Below are positions 1 through 8,803 of a stretch of DNA of 64,000 bases, in pieces (position 1 is the first letter of the stretch; each line of letters begins with the position of its first letter). The notes below the pieces were generated by a model. It was not told the origin of the DNA. It did no database searches and saw nothing but the letters and a program-made list of their open reading frames with translations. The translations under genes and the position numbers were made by a program. Origin of the DNA: Rhizorhapis sp. SPR117 (GTDB lineage Bacteria > Pseudomonadota > Alphaproteobacteria > Sphingomonadales > Sphingomonadaceae); NCBI RefSeq assembly GCF_021742065.1, contig NZ_JAKKIE010000011.1:1-64000 (forward strand). The letters are read 5' to 3'.

Positions 1-206
1 CAGACTATTCCCCGAGGCAACGGCTGAAGCCTCTTCCCGACTGAAGTCGGGGGGTTTCCTCCAAAAAGCGGGACACTGAATGACAATATACGTCCCGATG
101 AATCGATCACGATCATCGCATCAGGGACGGTCGAAAGAATGGAGTGCAAAACGGCTTCTTCCAATCCGGCCTTGAATTCCGACTGCAATGTCTTCGGCTT
201 GTCCAT
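1..206 (-). pseudogene. N-terminal fragment of a PAS-domain sensor kinase (FixL type), apparently interrupted
   Basis: From the ATG at 206 the frame is open to the window edge (68 codons). The first ~44 residues look like the start of a PAS sensor domain: a short polar N-terminus, then VPDAMIVIDSSGRILSFS, close to the start of the PAS fold in FixL-type oxygen/redox kinases. A PAS protein should next show the A-A-E-x-L-F-G helix; instead the reading becomes proline/glycine-rich and crosses a perfect hairpin at 36-51. I read this as a break in the gene near position 70, perhaps by insertion. It follows the stress protein gene by about 50 bp on the same strand, as fixL-type genes often do in microaerobic-response clusters. 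Family assignment rests on a short stretch and is tentative. If the frame simply continues in an odd way, it is a partial CDS rather than a broken one. Confidence 0.45.
22..51. repeat. Pair of TGAA/TTCA-loop hairpins resembling an IS200/IS605 end
   Basis: Two small palindromes stand in a row: GGCTGAAGCC at 22-31 and CCCGACTGAAGTCGGG at 36-51. Read on the minus strand both have a TTCA core, and the larger is followed by GAAGAGGCTTCAGCC. Hairpins of the form CCCGACTTCAGTCGGG close to an element end are characteristic of IS200/IS605-family transposons, where they are recognised by TnpA and form part of the TnpB guide RNA scaffold. No transposase is visible, since the window ends here. A transcription terminator for an adjacent gene is the main alternative. 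Confidence 0.4.
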
Positions 207-257
207 TCAACCCATCTATCCTGCCCCCGACCGCAACGCAATCAATGGAGCAGGCAA

Positions 258-1070
258 TCAATGAGACAGCAATAATGGAACGCGGCATTCAGCCATCAGA
301 TATTTGGTAACGCCACCGAACAATGTCTCCCGCAACCGGCTGCGCCCATAAGCACCCATCACCATATAAGAACCCTTCAACTCATCTATTGCGTGCATCA
401 GTGATTCTTCAACGGTGCGGTTCTTGCGCGGCCATTCATGCAGTTCCGATGCAATGCCATGACGTGACAGATATTCCGATGCATCGATCGCCGGAAAGCC
501 GCTGGCATCCTCATCGACCGTGACGATATTCACCTCTTGCGCGCTGGCGAGCAATGTCACCGCCGAACGCAATGCATGGGCCGCTTCATAAGAGCCGTTC
601 CAGGCCACCACCGCGCGCCCGCAAACATCAAAGGATTTGAGTTCAGGCGGCACCGCCAATATGGCTCCATGTGCGTGAATGGCCACATCCGCCGCAATAG
701 GCAACGGCGCACCAATGTCCTTGGGTGCCGCCATCGTCCGGGTCAGGACCGTCACGTCGGCAAGGCGCGATACGCTCAGTAATGTCTGGACCAGATCGCC
801 ATTATAATGCTGCCAATCCCAGGCAACGTCCTCCCTGGCCAGTCGTTCCTCCAGGACCGAACGCTCCCGCGCTTCTTCCGCCCGCAATTCCTGAAGGTTG
901 GCCGGCAGCACAAAGGAACCGCCAAAAGGGTCCATAGCCACATATTGCTGGACGGGGGTTACCTGAAGGCATGTGAGATGCCCTTCCTGCGCCCGCACCA
1001 GATCCAGCGCCGCTTGCAACCGCGATTCCTGGCCGTCGTCGTTATTGACATGCAACAAGACCGATTTCAT
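258..1070 (-). CDS. Universal stress protein, tandem UspA domains
   Basis: A 270-residue cytoplasmic protein of two Usp halves. The N-terminal half starts with the usual beta-strand (VLLHVNND) and the C-terminal half has the nucleotide-binding loop G-A-Y-G-R-S-R-x6-G-G-V-T near the end, a slightly altered form of the Usp ATP motif G-x2-G-x9-G-S/T. Tandem Usp proteins are linked to energy limitation and low oxygen; the exact role is not known. The ATG at 1070 has a strong AAGGAGAC ribosome-binding site a few bases upstream. The PAS-kinase fragment lies about 50 bp downstream on the same strand, so the two probably share a transcript. Confidence 0.85.
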   Translation of the reverse strand: MKSVLLHVNNDDGQESRLQAALDLVRAQEGHLTCLQVTPVQQYVAMDPFGGSFVLPANLQELRAEEARERSVLEERLAREDVAWDWQHYNGDLVQTLLSVSRLADVTVLTRTMAAPKDIGAPLPIAADVAIHAHGAILAVPPELKSFDVCGRAVVAWNGSYEAAHALRSAVTLLASAQEVNIVTVDEDASGFPAIDASEYLSRHGIASELHEWPRKNRTVEESLMHAIDELKGSYMVMGAYGRSRLRETLFGGVTKYLMAECRVPLLLSH

Positions 1071-1144
1071 CTTCCGTCTCCTTCAGCTTTTTCGAGGACT
1101 CTCGACGCGACAGCACCCTATGGCAAGGACAGCCTCGTGGTAAT

Positions 1145-1169
1145 TACGCAAGTATACGGATGCTGTTCC
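1145..1169 (-). promoter_or_regulatory. Possible EcfG-like promoter for the usp gene
   Basis: On the minus strand GGAAC (1169-1165) is followed after 16 bases by CGTA (1148-1145). The alphaproteobacterial general-stress sigma factor EcfG recognises GGAAC-N16/17-CGTT, so this differs at one base. A start near 1138 would give a leader of about 70 nt before the Usp start codon. Spacing and position fit, but a single near-match can arise by chance. Confidence 0.35.
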
Positions 1170-1227
1170 ATGCTGGCATCTGAGCAAACAAGGTGACAGC
1201 CGCCGCCATCATGCTTATTCCGCAAGA

Positions 1228-2259
1228 ATGCGAATAGACAAATCGCCGCGCGGTCCGGTGGAGGCGCTTCTCCGCCGCCGATCTTCCCTTTCCACCGCAG
1301 CGGATATCGGCTGGCGGGTTGCACTCGTTTTTGGGCTGATGGCCCTGGTTCTGCTCGTTCACTGGCTGGACCGGGACAGTCTGCGCGATAATCTGGACGG
1401 CGATGTCAATTTCGTCGATATCCTCTATTTCACTACCGTCACCATAACCACCGTGGGCTATGGCGACATTGTGCCGGTCACGCCACAGGCTCGATTGTTC
1501 GAAGCCCTGATCGTGACGCCGGTGCGGCTATTCGTCTGGCTGATCTTCCTTGGTACAGCCTATCATTTCGTCATCCGGAACACATTCAACAGGTGGCGCA
1601 TGGCCCGTATTCAGAAAAACCTCGACAATCACATCATCGCCGCCGGTTTCGGCACCAGCGGATCGGAAGCAATACATGAACTGATCGCACGCGGCACGCC
1701 GGCTGACAGGATCGTCGTTGTCGATCCGGACGAAAGAGCGCTGCAGGACGCCGAAGCGCTCGGTTGCAATATCCTGTGTGGCGATGCGACGCGTGACAAG
1801 ACGCTGGAGGCCGTCCGGGTCAGCCGCGCAAGCGCGCTCATAATCTCGGCGGGACGGGATGATACATCAATTCTCGTAACGCTGACAGCCAGACACCTGG
1901 CGCCCAACGTCGCGATCAGCGTCGCAGTGCGCAACGAGGACAACGAAATTCCCGCACGGCAAGCGGGCGCAACAACAGTGATCAATCCCGTGAGTTTTGC
2001 CGGACTCTTGCTTGCCGGGTCCTGTCACGGCCTGCATATCAGCGATTATCTGGCCGATCTGGCGTCGGTCCACGGCAGGGTCAAGCTCAACGAACGTCCT
2101 GCAACCTCCGCCGAGTGCGGTAATCCTCTTTCCGCCATTACAACCGGCCTTGGCGTCCGCATCTATCGCGGTGGCAAGGCTATCGGCTTCTGGGAAGAAG
2201 GCGCGCGTTCATTGCAGATGGGCGACACGATAGTCGAGATCGTCGAGGGCGGCGAATAG
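1228..2259 (+). CDS. Two-TM potassium channel with RCK/TrkA-N domain
   Basis: A 343-residue inner-membrane K+ channel subunit. A hydrophobic helix at about 30-48 is followed by the pore loop with the selectivity filter TTVGYGD (74-80), then a second helix at about 90-115. From about 134 an RCK/TrkA-N Rossmann domain begins with a degenerate dinucleotide loop (AAGFGTSG), followed by V-V-D-P-D; the C-terminal part resembles a TrkA-C domain. This is the MthK/Kch-like architecture, which assembles as tetramers gated by ligand binding to the RCK ring. It faces away from the usp gene, about 160 bp apart, so the two are divergently transcribed. A perfect hairpin follows the stop codon. Ligand and physiological role cannot be read from the sequence. 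Confidence 0.88.
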   Translation: MRIDKSPRGPVEALLRRRSSLSTAADIGWRVALVFGLMALVLLVHWLDRDSLRDNLDGDVNFVDILYFTTVTITTVGYGDIVPVTPQARLFEALIVTPVRLFVWLIFLGTAYHFVIRNTFNRWRMARIQKNLDNHIIAAGFGTSGSEAIHELIARGTPADRIVVVDPDERALQDAEALGCNILCGDATRDKTLEAVRVSRASALIISAGRDDTSILVTLTARHLAPNVAISVAVRNEDNEIPARQAGATTVINPVSFAGLLLAGSCHGLHISDYLADLASVHGRVKLNERPATSAECGNPLSAITTGLGVRIYRGGKAIGFWEEGARSLQMGDTIVEIVEGGE

Positions 2260-2265
2260 CAAGAT

Positions 2266-2301
2266 CGCCGCCATTCCGGGGCACATTCCGGAATGGCGGC
2301 G
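2266..2301 (+). terminator. Strong hairpin after the K+ channel gene
   Basis: CGCCGCCATTCCGG at 2266-2279 pairs perfectly with 2288-2301 (14 bp, 8-nt loop) beginning 6 bp after the channel stop codon. There is no T-run after it on either strand, so it may stop transcription only partly or protect an mRNA end. It also separates the channel from rimO. Confidence 0.55.
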
Positions 2302-2344
2302 CAAAACAGGTGACATTGCCCGCGTTCATCCCTATTTCGCGCGC

Positions 2345-3679
2345 ATGGTCACAACTCTCCCCCTTGCGCCAAAGATTGGCATGGTGTCGCTTGGCTGCCC
2401 CAAGGCGCTGGTCGATAGTGAGCGTATCCTGACAAAATTGCGGTCCGATGGCTATGATCTGTCGGCAAACTATGACGATGCCGACGTCGTTCTGGTCAAC
2501 ACCTGCGGCTTCCTCGATTCGGCCAAGGAGGAATCCCTCGACGCTATTGGCGAAGCGATGGCCGAAAATGGCCGTGTCATCGTGACCGGATGCATGGGTA
2601 ATGAGGCAGAAGCCATTCGCGCCCGCTTCCCCGATGTGCTGGCGATCACCGGCGCACACCAATATGAGGCAGTGGTAAACGCGGTGCATGAAGCATCGCC
2701 GCCTGTCCCCAATGCCTTTGTCGATCTGGTGCCCGAGGGAGGATTAAAGCTCACCCCCAGGCATTACAGCTATGTGAAAATTTCCGAAGGCTGCAACCAT
2801 CGCTGCGCCTTTTGCATCATCCCCTCGCTGCGCGGTGATCTTGTCAGCCGCCGCCCCGACGCGATACTGCGCGAAGCGGAAAAGCTGGTTGCGGCAGGCA
2901 CGAAGGAACTGCTGATCATCAGCCAGGACACATCAGCTTATGGCGTGGATATCAAGCACCAGCCACGCCAGTGGAAAGGCCGGGAAGTCCGCGCCCACAT
3001 GACCGATCTTGCCCGTGAACTCGGAAGCCTCGGCGCGTGGGTGCGTTTGCACTATGTCTATCCCTATCCGCATGTGAACGACGTCATTCCGCTAATGGCC
3101 GAGGGGCTGATTACCCCCTATCTCGACATTCCGTTCCAACACGCCGCGCCCTCGGTACTCAAAGCCATGAAACGCCCCGCCAATGAGGCAAAGGTGTTGG
3201 AGCGCATCCGCAACTGGCGCGATATCTGCCCGGATATCGCCATCCGATCCAGCTTTGTCGTCGGTTTTCCCGGCGAAACCGAAGCGGATTTCCAGTATCT
3301 GCTCGACTGGCTCGACGAAGCGCAGCTTGACCGCGTAGGCGCCTTCCGCTTCGAACCGGTAGAAGGCGCAGCTGCCAACGCCCTGCCCGATCCGGTGCCG
3401 GAAGAGGTCAAGGAAGACCGCTATCAGCGCATTATGGAAAAGACAGCCATGATCAGCGCTGCCAAGCTGCAGGCCAAGATCGGTCGTACCCTGCCGGTTA
3501 TAATCGACATCGCCGATGACGAGGGCGGCGCGACCGGCCGATCACAGGCCGATGCGCCCGAAATAGATGGCGAGGTCCACCTCCGCGATACGTCGGGGCT
3601 AAAGGCAGGCGACATCATCGACGTGCTGATCGAAGATGCCGATGAACATGACCTGTTCGGCGTTGGCATCAAGAATTAA
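2345..3679 (+). CDS. rimO: Ribosomal protein S12 methylthiotransferase RimO
   Basis: A 444-residue radical-SAM methylthiotransferase that adds a methylthio group to the conserved aspartate of ribosomal protein S12. The N-terminal UPF0004 domain has the three cysteines (C18, C54, C83) that bind the auxiliary 4Fe-4S cluster. The radical-SAM triad CNHRCAFC lies at 150-157, and a C-terminal TRAM-like domain occupies about 375-444. The protein is of normal length. RimO is separated from the related tRNA enzyme MiaB by motifs such as [12 protein letters not shown] near the N-terminus. It is monocistronic as far as can be seen, sitting between the channel hairpin and the PilZ gene. Confidence 0.95.
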   Translation: MVTTLPLAPKIGMVSLGCPKALVDSERILTKLRSDGYDLSANYDDADVVLVNTCGFLDSAKEESLDAIGEAMAENGRVIVTGCMGNEAEAIRARFPDVLAITGAHQYEAVVNAVHEASPPVPNAFVDLVPEGGLKLTPRHYSYVKISEGCNHRCAFCIIPSLRGDLVSRRPDAILREAEKLVAAGTKELLIISQDTSAYGVDIKHQPRQWKGREVRAHMTDLARELGSLGAWVRLHYVYPYPHVNDVIPLMAEGLITPYLDIPFQHAAPSVLKAMKRPANEAKVLERIRNWRDICPDIAIRSSFVVGFPGETEADFQYLLDWLDEAQLDRVGAFRFEPVEGAAANALPDPVPEEVKEDRYQRIMEKTAMISAAKLQAKIGRTLPVIIDIADDEGGATGRSQADAPEIDGEVHLRDTSGLKAGDIIDVLIEDADEHDLFGVGIKN

Positions 3680-3769
3680 GCGTCTGCGCGAAGGGTAATC
3701 GTTACGCCTCCAATTTAACCGATTATTGAACAATGGGTGTTAGCATTCCGCTCGAGAGGGAGGTCAGGA

Positions 3770-4105
3770 ATGAGTTTGCGCAATTCACGATATCGCAGCC
3801 CGGCGCCCGCGCTGGTTGAACAACGCAAAGCCTTTCGGCACCCTGTTGTGCTGCAACAACGTGCAACGGTCCGGCGTCATGCAGCGCTAGCCCATGACGC
3901 TCAGCTCCTGGATCTTTCCATCTATGGTTGTCGCGTTGCCACAGAAGTCAAATTCAATGCCAATGACCGGCTCTGGCTAAGATTCGAAGGAAGTAACCCT
4001 GTTGCCGCCACGGCGGTCTGGTGCAGTGACAACAATATCGGATGCCGGTTCGATGCCCCGATAGAAAGAACGCTGTTCCGCGCACTCACGCTGATCACCG
4101 AATAA
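3770..4105 (+). CDS. Small PilZ-domain protein
   Basis: A protein of 111 residues with a single PilZ domain, a receptor fold for cyclic di-GMP. The binding signature is present: RATVR (R-x3-R) followed some 20 residues later by DLSIYG (D/N-x-S-x-x-G). No membrane segment or second domain is seen, so it would act as a free cytosolic adaptor. The ATG at 3770 is preferred over an upstream GTG at 3737 because GAGGGAGGTCAGGA lies directly before it. It stands alone between rimO and the convergent mltG, and no target can be deduced from its neighbours. Confidence 0.82.
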   Translation: MSLRNSRYRSPAPALVEQRKAFRHPVVLQQRATVRRHAALAHDAQLLDLSIYGCRVATEVKFNANDRLWLRFEGSNPVAATAVWCSDNNIGCRFDAPIERTLFRALTLITE

Positions 4106-4112
4106 GCCGAGC

Positions 4113-5084
4113 TTACAACTCTCCCCGCGCCCGGCGGATGGCAAACCACTTCTTCACATTGGCCTGATGTTCTTCCAGCGTGTCGGAAAAGATATGGCCG
4201 CCCTTGCCATCAGCCACGAAATACAGCGCCTTGGTCTTGGCGGGGTGCAATACGGCTTCAATCGATGCGCGGCCGGGATTTGCGATCGGTCCCTTTGGCA
4301 GCCCCGCCATGGCGTATGTATTATACCCGTTTACCGCCTCTATTTCAGACCGCTTGATACGGCGGCCAAGCGGCTTGCCCTGCGTGATAGGATAGATGAT
4401 CGTCGGGTCCGCCTGTAGCCGCATGCCGATTTTCAGCCGGTTATTGTAAACACCCGCGACCGTCCGCCGCTCAGACGGAACGCCGGTTTCCTTTTCGACA
4501 ATGCTGGCCAGGGTCAACGCTTCCTCCGGCGTCTTCACAACTGCATCCTTGGCACGCGCGCGCCATAGTTCGTCGAGCGTGTTTTTCATCGCTTTCTGCA
4601 TCCGGTCCAGCACGGCCTGACGACGCTCCCCCCGCTCATAGCTATAGCTGTCAGGCAATACCGACCCTTCACGCGGCACAGCGACATCGCCGGTCAAATA
4701 TTTCTCGGACAGCAGTTTTTCATGCACCAATATGGACGGCATCCCTTCGGGGATCGTCACCAGCCGCGCCACGACCTTCCCGCTTTGCAGCAGGTTCAAT
4801 ATGTCGCGATTGCTGGCGTGAGCGGGGATCAGATATTCACCCGCCTTGATCGGCGCATCCGAAGCAAAAATCTTTGCACGCGACAGGAACGCTTGGGAAG
4901 AAGAGATCACGCCCGCCTTTTCCATATCCCGCGCCCCGCGCGTCAAGGTCATCCCTTCGGAAATGATTACGGTCGTGTCCTTTTCGGCAGGCCCATCGCC
5001 CATCCATCCGCGCACGAAATTAAGCGTCAGGAACGCGGCGATACAAAGACCGGCGATAAGGACAAGGCAGCCGAGCCGCCGCAT
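4113..5084 (-). CDS. mltG: Endolytic murein transglycosylase MltG (YceG-like)
   Basis: A 323-residue membrane-anchored lytic transglycosylase that cuts nascent peptidoglycan strands and helps set glycan chain length. One N-terminal transmembrane helix (about 5-25) is followed by the periplasmic YceG domain. The hallmark is LASIVEKETG, with the catalytic glutamate, followed by VYNNRL, LQADPT and GLPKGPIANPG. It begins 4 bp after the fabF stop and is probably the last gene of the fabD-fabG-acpP-fabF-mltG transcript, a common arrangement in alphaproteobacteria. Its 3' end converges on the PilZ gene with only 7 bp between them and no obvious terminator. Confidence 0.93.
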   Translation of the reverse strand: MRRLGCLVLIAGLCIAAFLTLNFVRGWMGDGPAEKDTTVIISEGMTLTRGARDMEKAGVISSSQAFLSRAKIFASDAPIKAGEYLIPAHASNRDILNLLQSGKVVARLVTIPEGMPSILVHEKLLSEKYLTGDVAVPREGSVLPDSYSYERGERRQAVLDRMQKAMKNTLDELWRARAKDAVVKTPEEALTLASIVEKETGVPSERRTVAGVYNNRLKIGMRLQADPTIIYPITQGKPLGRRIKRSEIEAVNGYNTYAMAGLPKGPIANPGRASIEAVLHPAKTKALYFVADGKGGHIFSDTLEEHQANVKKWFAIRRARGEL

Positions 5085-5088
5085 GCGA

Positions 5089-6348
5089 TCAGAGCGCTTT
5101 CATCACCAGGCTGGCGTTGGTGCCGCCAAAGCCAAAGCTGTTATTGAGCACGGCCTTCACCTTCCGTTCCTTCGCCCTGTGCGGGACAAGATCGACACCG
5201 ACGCAATTTTCGGACGGGTTATCAAGATTGAGCGTCGGCGGAACGATCTGATCACGCATTGCAAGCAGGCAGAAAATCGACTCGACCGCACCCGCGCCGC
5301 CCAACAAATGACCGATGGCCGACTTGGTCGACGACATCGACATGGTGCCGATCGCATCGCCGAACAGGCGGCGCACCGCGCCCAGTTCCAGTTCGTCGCC
5401 CAATGGCGTGGAGGTGCCGTGCGCATTGACATAGTCGATGTCCGACAGCGCCAGACCCGACTTGCGCATGGCCATTTCCATTGCACGGAACGCCCCCGAA
5501 CCTTCGGGATGCGGCGCCGTCACATGATAGGCATCGCCCGACAAACCATAGCCAATGACCTCGCCATAGATTTTCGCACCGCGCGCCTTGGCATGTTCAT
5601 ATTCCTCCAGCACGACGACGCCCGCGCCCTCACCCATGACGAAACCGTCACGGTCGATGTCATAGGGCCGCGATGCACGTTCCGGCGTATCGTTGAAATT
5701 GGTCGAAAGCGCCCGCGCCTGCGAAAAACCGGCAATACCGAGCGGACAGATCGCGCCTTCCGCGCCACCGGCCAGCATGACATCAGCATCGTCCATCGCA
5801 ATCATGCGGGCAGCATCGCCAATGCTGTGCGCGCCGGTCGAACAGGCGGTGACGACGGCATGATTGGGCCCCATCAGACCATATTTGATGCTAACCTGCC
5901 CGGAAATCAGGTTGATGAGGCGGCCATGCACGAAGTGGGGAGAGACACGGCGTGGACCCTTTTCGTGCAATACGATGGATTCACTCGCAATACCTGGCAA
6001 ACCGCCGATACCCGAACCGATGGAACATCCCGCGCGCAGACGTTCCTTCTCGCTCATGTCGGTAAGGCCCGCATCTTCCAGCGCTTGTCCCGCAGCATCA
6101 ATACCAAAGATGATAAACGGGTCGACCTGCCGCTGGACCTTGTGATCCACACGCTTCATCGGATCGAAGCCATATTCATGGTCGGCTGGCTTTACCTCGC
6201 ACGCGATCTTGCATGCATAGTCGCTGGCATCGAAACGCGTGATCGTGGCTGCGCCCGATTTGGCCGCCAAAATGTTCTTCCAGCTGGTTTCAACGTCACC
6301 GCCCAAAGGCGACACCATGCCCAAACCGGTTATAACCACACGACGCAT
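5089..6348 (-). CDS. fabF: 3-oxoacyl-[acyl-carrier-protein] synthase II FabF
   Basis: The elongating condensing enzyme (KAS II) of type II fatty acid synthesis, which extends acyl-ACP with malonyl-ACP and makes long unsaturated chains. It has 419 residues from the start MRRVVITGLGMVSPLG. The catalytic Cys is in TACSTGAHS, the first His in VNAHGTSTPLGD and the Lys/His motif in KSAIGHLLGGAGA. The ATG at 6348 is chosen because GGAG stands six bases upstream and the family begins here; the longer in-frame reading adds ten unlikely residues. It is downstream of acpP and directly upstream of mltG. Confidence 0.96.
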   Translation of the reverse strand: MRRVVITGLGMVSPLGGDVETSWKNILAAKSGAATITRFDASDYACKIACEVKPADHEYGFDPMKRVDHKVQRQVDPFIIFGIDAAGQALEDAGLTDMSEKERLRAGCSIGSGIGGLPGIASESIVLHEKGPRRVSPHFVHGRLINLISGQVSIKYGLMGPNHAVVTACSTGAHSIGDAARMIAMDDADVMLAGGAEGAICPLGIAGFSQARALSTNFNDTPERASRPYDIDRDGFVMGEGAGVVVLEEYEHAKARGAKIYGEVIGYGLSGDAYHVTAPHPEGSGAFRAMEMAMRKSGLALSDIDYVNAHGTSTPLGDELELGAVRRLFGDAIGTMSMSSTKSAIGHLLGGAGAVESIFCLLAMRDQIVPPTLNLDNPSENCVGVDLVPHRAKERKVKAVLNNSFGFGGTNASLVMKAL

Positions 6349-6404
6349 AACATGCTCCATTATCAACGCACTACGCAAAGCGGCCCTCCTTCCGCGGGAT
6401 GCGC

Positions 6405-6440
6405 CCGGGCCGGAGAGCCGCTTTCAAATCATCGGCCCGG
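6405..6440 (-). terminator. GC-rich hairpin between acpP and fabF
   Basis: CCGGGCC (6405-6411) can pair with GGCCCGG (6434-6440) in the gap between acpP and fabF, with no T-run. A partial terminator or processing site here would help keep ACP, needed in large amount, in excess over the enzymes. This role is inference from position; the stem is short. Confidence 0.35.
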
Positions 6441-6473
6441 CATCACATCCGCCGGAGGTCAGTCGCGACCAAT

Positions 6474-6710
6474 TCAGCCTTTATTGGCTTCAATATAGTC
6501 GATCGCATCCTTGACGGTGCCAATCTTTTCGGCCGCATCGTCAGGAATTTCAACGCCGAATTCTTCTTCAAAAGCCATGACCAGCTCGACAATGTCGAGG
6601 CTGTCAGCACCCAGATCATCTATGAAGCTCGCCTCTTCATTCACTTTTTCGGCTTCAACGCCCAAATGTTCAACGACGATTTTCTTTACGCGGTCGGCTG
6701 TCTCGCTCAT
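6474..6710 (-). CDS. acpP: Acyl carrier protein
   Basis: A 78-residue acidic four-helix protein that carries growing acyl chains on 4'-phosphopantetheine. The prosthetic-group serine is S37 in [13 protein letters not shown], an invariant ACP motif. Length and composition are typical. The gene lies between fabG and fabF in the fatty-acid operon, but the 211-bp gap upstream, unusually long for this operon, and the hairpin downstream suggest that it also has its own promoter. Confidence 0.97.
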   Translation of the reverse strand: MSETADRVKKIVVEHLGVEAEKVNEEASFIDDLGADSLDIVELVMAFEEEFGVEIPDDAAEKIGTVKDAIDYIEANKG

Positions 6711-6802
6711 GAGAGATCCTTCTGGTTGGGATTATGAATTCATTGGTCGGCATTTGCCCTAGTAGCTGATTAAAGGCTTCGCAAGCCTATTTGCAGGGCC
6801 AA

Positions 6803-6915
6803 TCCGTTTGTATCAAGCCCAGGTTCAAGTCCATCGAGAACCGAAGTCGAGAGATTCCGCGCCACCAACTTCCCGAGTTGCCTTCTCGACCAGCCTGAAG
6901 CCACTCAAACTCGAC
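6803..6915. repeat. Degenerate dispersed palindromic repeat (TCGAGAACCG family)
   Basis: The stretch holds TCCGTTTGTATCAAG, then CCATCGAGAACCG and a second TCTCGAC. The same words (CAAACGGA, CCATCGAGAACCGG, TTCTCGAC) occur in the repeat at 24851-24940, so I take this as an eroded copy of one family. It fills most of the acpP-fabG gap. No coding potential is seen. Confidence 0.4.
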
Positions 6916-6921
6916 GGAAGA

Positions 6922-7665
6922 TCACAACATCGCCATCCCGCCATTGACGTGCAGCGTCAATCCAGTGACATACCCGGCTTCCCTGCTGGCGAGATACGCC
7001 ACCGCTGCTCCGATATCCTCACCCTCACCCAGCTTGCCCGCCGGGATCTTGGTAAGCAACGCCGCCTTTTGCGCATCGGGCAACACATCAGTCATCGCCG
7101 ATTTGATAAAGCCCGGCGCCACGCAATTAACGGTGATGTTACGGCTGGCCAGTTCAGCAGCCAGTGCCTTTGACATGCCGACAAGCCCTGCCTTCGATGC
7201 GGCATAATTGGCCTGCCCCGGATTACCGGTTGCACCCACGACCGATGTGATGGAGATGATCCGGCCAAAGCGCGCCTTCATCATCGGCTTGCACGCCGCA
7301 CGAGCAAGGCGGAATGCGGCCTCCAGGTTGATGCGGATCACCTGATCCCATTCCTCATCCTTCATTCGCATGGCCAGATTGTCACGCGTAACGCCTGCAT
7401 TATTGACGAGGATGTCGAGTTTGCCGAGCTTTTCGACGGCCGCAGGAACCAAGGCATCCACCTGAGCCGGATCGCCAAGATTGCAGGGCAGAATGACATG
7501 ATCACCGCCCAGTTCGCCCTTGAACGCCGCTAATTTATCTTCACTCGTGCCCGAAAGCGCCAACGTCGCACCCTGCGCGGCCAGCGCCTTTGCGATGGCG
7601 GACCCGATGCCGCCGGTAGAGCCGGTGACAAGGGCAGTCATGCCTGTAAGATCGAACATGGTCAT
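6922..7665 (-). CDS. fabG: 3-oxoacyl-[acyl-carrier-protein] reductase FabG
   Basis: NADPH-dependent short-chain dehydrogenase that reduces 3-oxoacyl-ACP in each elongation round. Its 247 residues show the dinucleotide motif TGSTGGIG near the N-terminus, NNAGVTRD, the catalytic serine in ISITSVVG and the catalytic Y-x3-K in YAASKAG; the C-terminus ITGLTLHVNGGM-like ending is typical of FabG. It lies between fabD (43 bp upstream) and acpP, which settles its role over that of other SDR enzymes. Confidence 0.95.
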   Translation of the reverse strand: MTMFDLTGMTALVTGSTGGIGSAIAKALAAQGATLALSGTSEDKLAAFKGELGGDHVILPCNLGDPAQVDALVPAAVEKLGKLDILVNNAGVTRDNLAMRMKDEEWDQVIRINLEAAFRLARAACKPMMKARFGRIISITSVVGATGNPGQANYAASKAGLVGMSKALAAELASRNITVNCVAPGFIKSAMTDVLPDAQKAALLTKIPAGKLGEGEDIGAAVAYLASREAGYVTGLTLHVNGGMAML

Positions 7666-7708
7666 CCTTTCCTATTCGCCTTTGAACGTCGGGCTGCATC
7701 CGCCATCG

Positions 7709-8644
7709 TCAAAACCCGGCCAAAGCGGCTTCGATGTCATCCATCGTGATAATACTGGTAACAGTCGCATCGGGGGCGCTGCGCTTTACCATTGGACCAA
7801 GCACTTTGCCGCCCAGTTCGACAAATTCGGTGACGCCGGCGTCGAACATGGCCATCACCGATTCGCGCCATCGCACGCGGCCGGTCACCTGTTCAACCAG
7901 TCTGGCGCGAATATCGTCAGGCGCGGCAATCGGTGCCGCCAGCACATTCGCATAGACCGGGACCAGGGGGCCGCGCATCTCTGCCTGCGCCAGTGCTTGC
8001 GCCATTGCGTCGGCGGCAGGCTGCATCAGCGGGCAGTGAAAAGGCGCCGACACCGGCAGCAGCACGCCTCGCTTGATGCCGTGATCCTTGACCATGGCCA
8101 CTGCCCGCTCGATGGCGCCGCGATGTCCCGAAATCACCACCTGCGTGGGATCATTGTCATTGGCAACCGTGCAAATTTCGCCTTCCGCCGCAGCATCGGC
8201 AAGAGCCTGTGCCTTTTCGATGTCAGCGCCCAGCAGTGCAGCCATTGCGCCTTCACCCACCGGAACCGCGGCTTGCATGGCACGGCCGCGCAGCTTCAGC
8301 AGGCGGGCCGCTGTGCTGAGGTCCAGCGCTTGCGCAGCACATAAGGCTGTATATTCGCCGAGGCTGTGACCCGCGACGAAATCCGCCTTGTCGGCCAGGC
8401 GGATACCGCCTTCCTTCTCCATGACGCGCAATGTCGCAATCGCGTTGGCCATAATGGCAGGCTGTGCATTTTCAGTCAGTGTCAGGTCGCTTTCCGGTCC
8501 TTCGCACATGACGCGAAAGAGATGCTGGCCCAATGCCTCATCGACCTCTTGAAACACTTCGCGCGCAACGGTGCTTGCATCGGCAAGCGCCTTGCCCATA
8601 CCGACCGACTGGCTGCCCTGTCCTGGAAAGATGAATGCCCGCAT
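7709..8644 (-). CDS. fabD: Malonyl-CoA:ACP transacylase FabD
   Basis: Transfers malonyl from CoA to ACP to supply the elongation unit. The 311-residue protein has the oxyanion motif FPGQGSQSVGMG at the N-terminus and the nucleophile elbow GHSLGEY with catalytic serine; the catalytic histidine is expected in the later SAPFHCPLM segment. It is the first gene of the minus-strand operon fabD-fabG-acpP-fabF-mltG and is divergent from the efflux operon; the roughly 160 bp between them should carry both promoters. Confidence 0.95.
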   Translation of the reverse strand: MRAFIFPGQGSQSVGMGKALADASTVAREVFQEVDEALGQHLFRVMCEGPESDLTLTENAQPAIMANAIATLRVMEKEGGIRLADKADFVAGHSLGEYTALCAAQALDLSTAARLLKLRGRAMQAAVPVGEGAMAALLGADIEKAQALADAAAEGEICTVANDNDPTQVVISGHRGAIERAVAMVKDHGIKRGVLLPVSAPFHCPLMQPAADAMAQALAQAEMRGPLVPVYANVLAAPIAAPDDIRARLVEQVTGRVRWRESVMAMFDAGVTEFVELGGKVLGPMVKRSAPDATVTSIITMDDIEAALAGF

Positions 8645-8803
8645 GGCCCTGTTTCTCCCTTTGCCGCAAACGGCTGTTACACTTTACGACACGATATTCA
8701 TTGTAGCGAAAGATGGATTTGGGCAGGGACTAGATAGGCAAACGCCGCTAGGCAAGCGTTGCCGCCTAAAAATGTGATCCAACCTGCCGGAGCAAGAGCA
8801 TTA

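Noticed and set aside
4846..6498. 550-codon open frame on the plus strand opposite mltG and fabF
   Set aside because: It is fully antisense to two well-supported genes, has no recognisable domain and reflects the high GC content.
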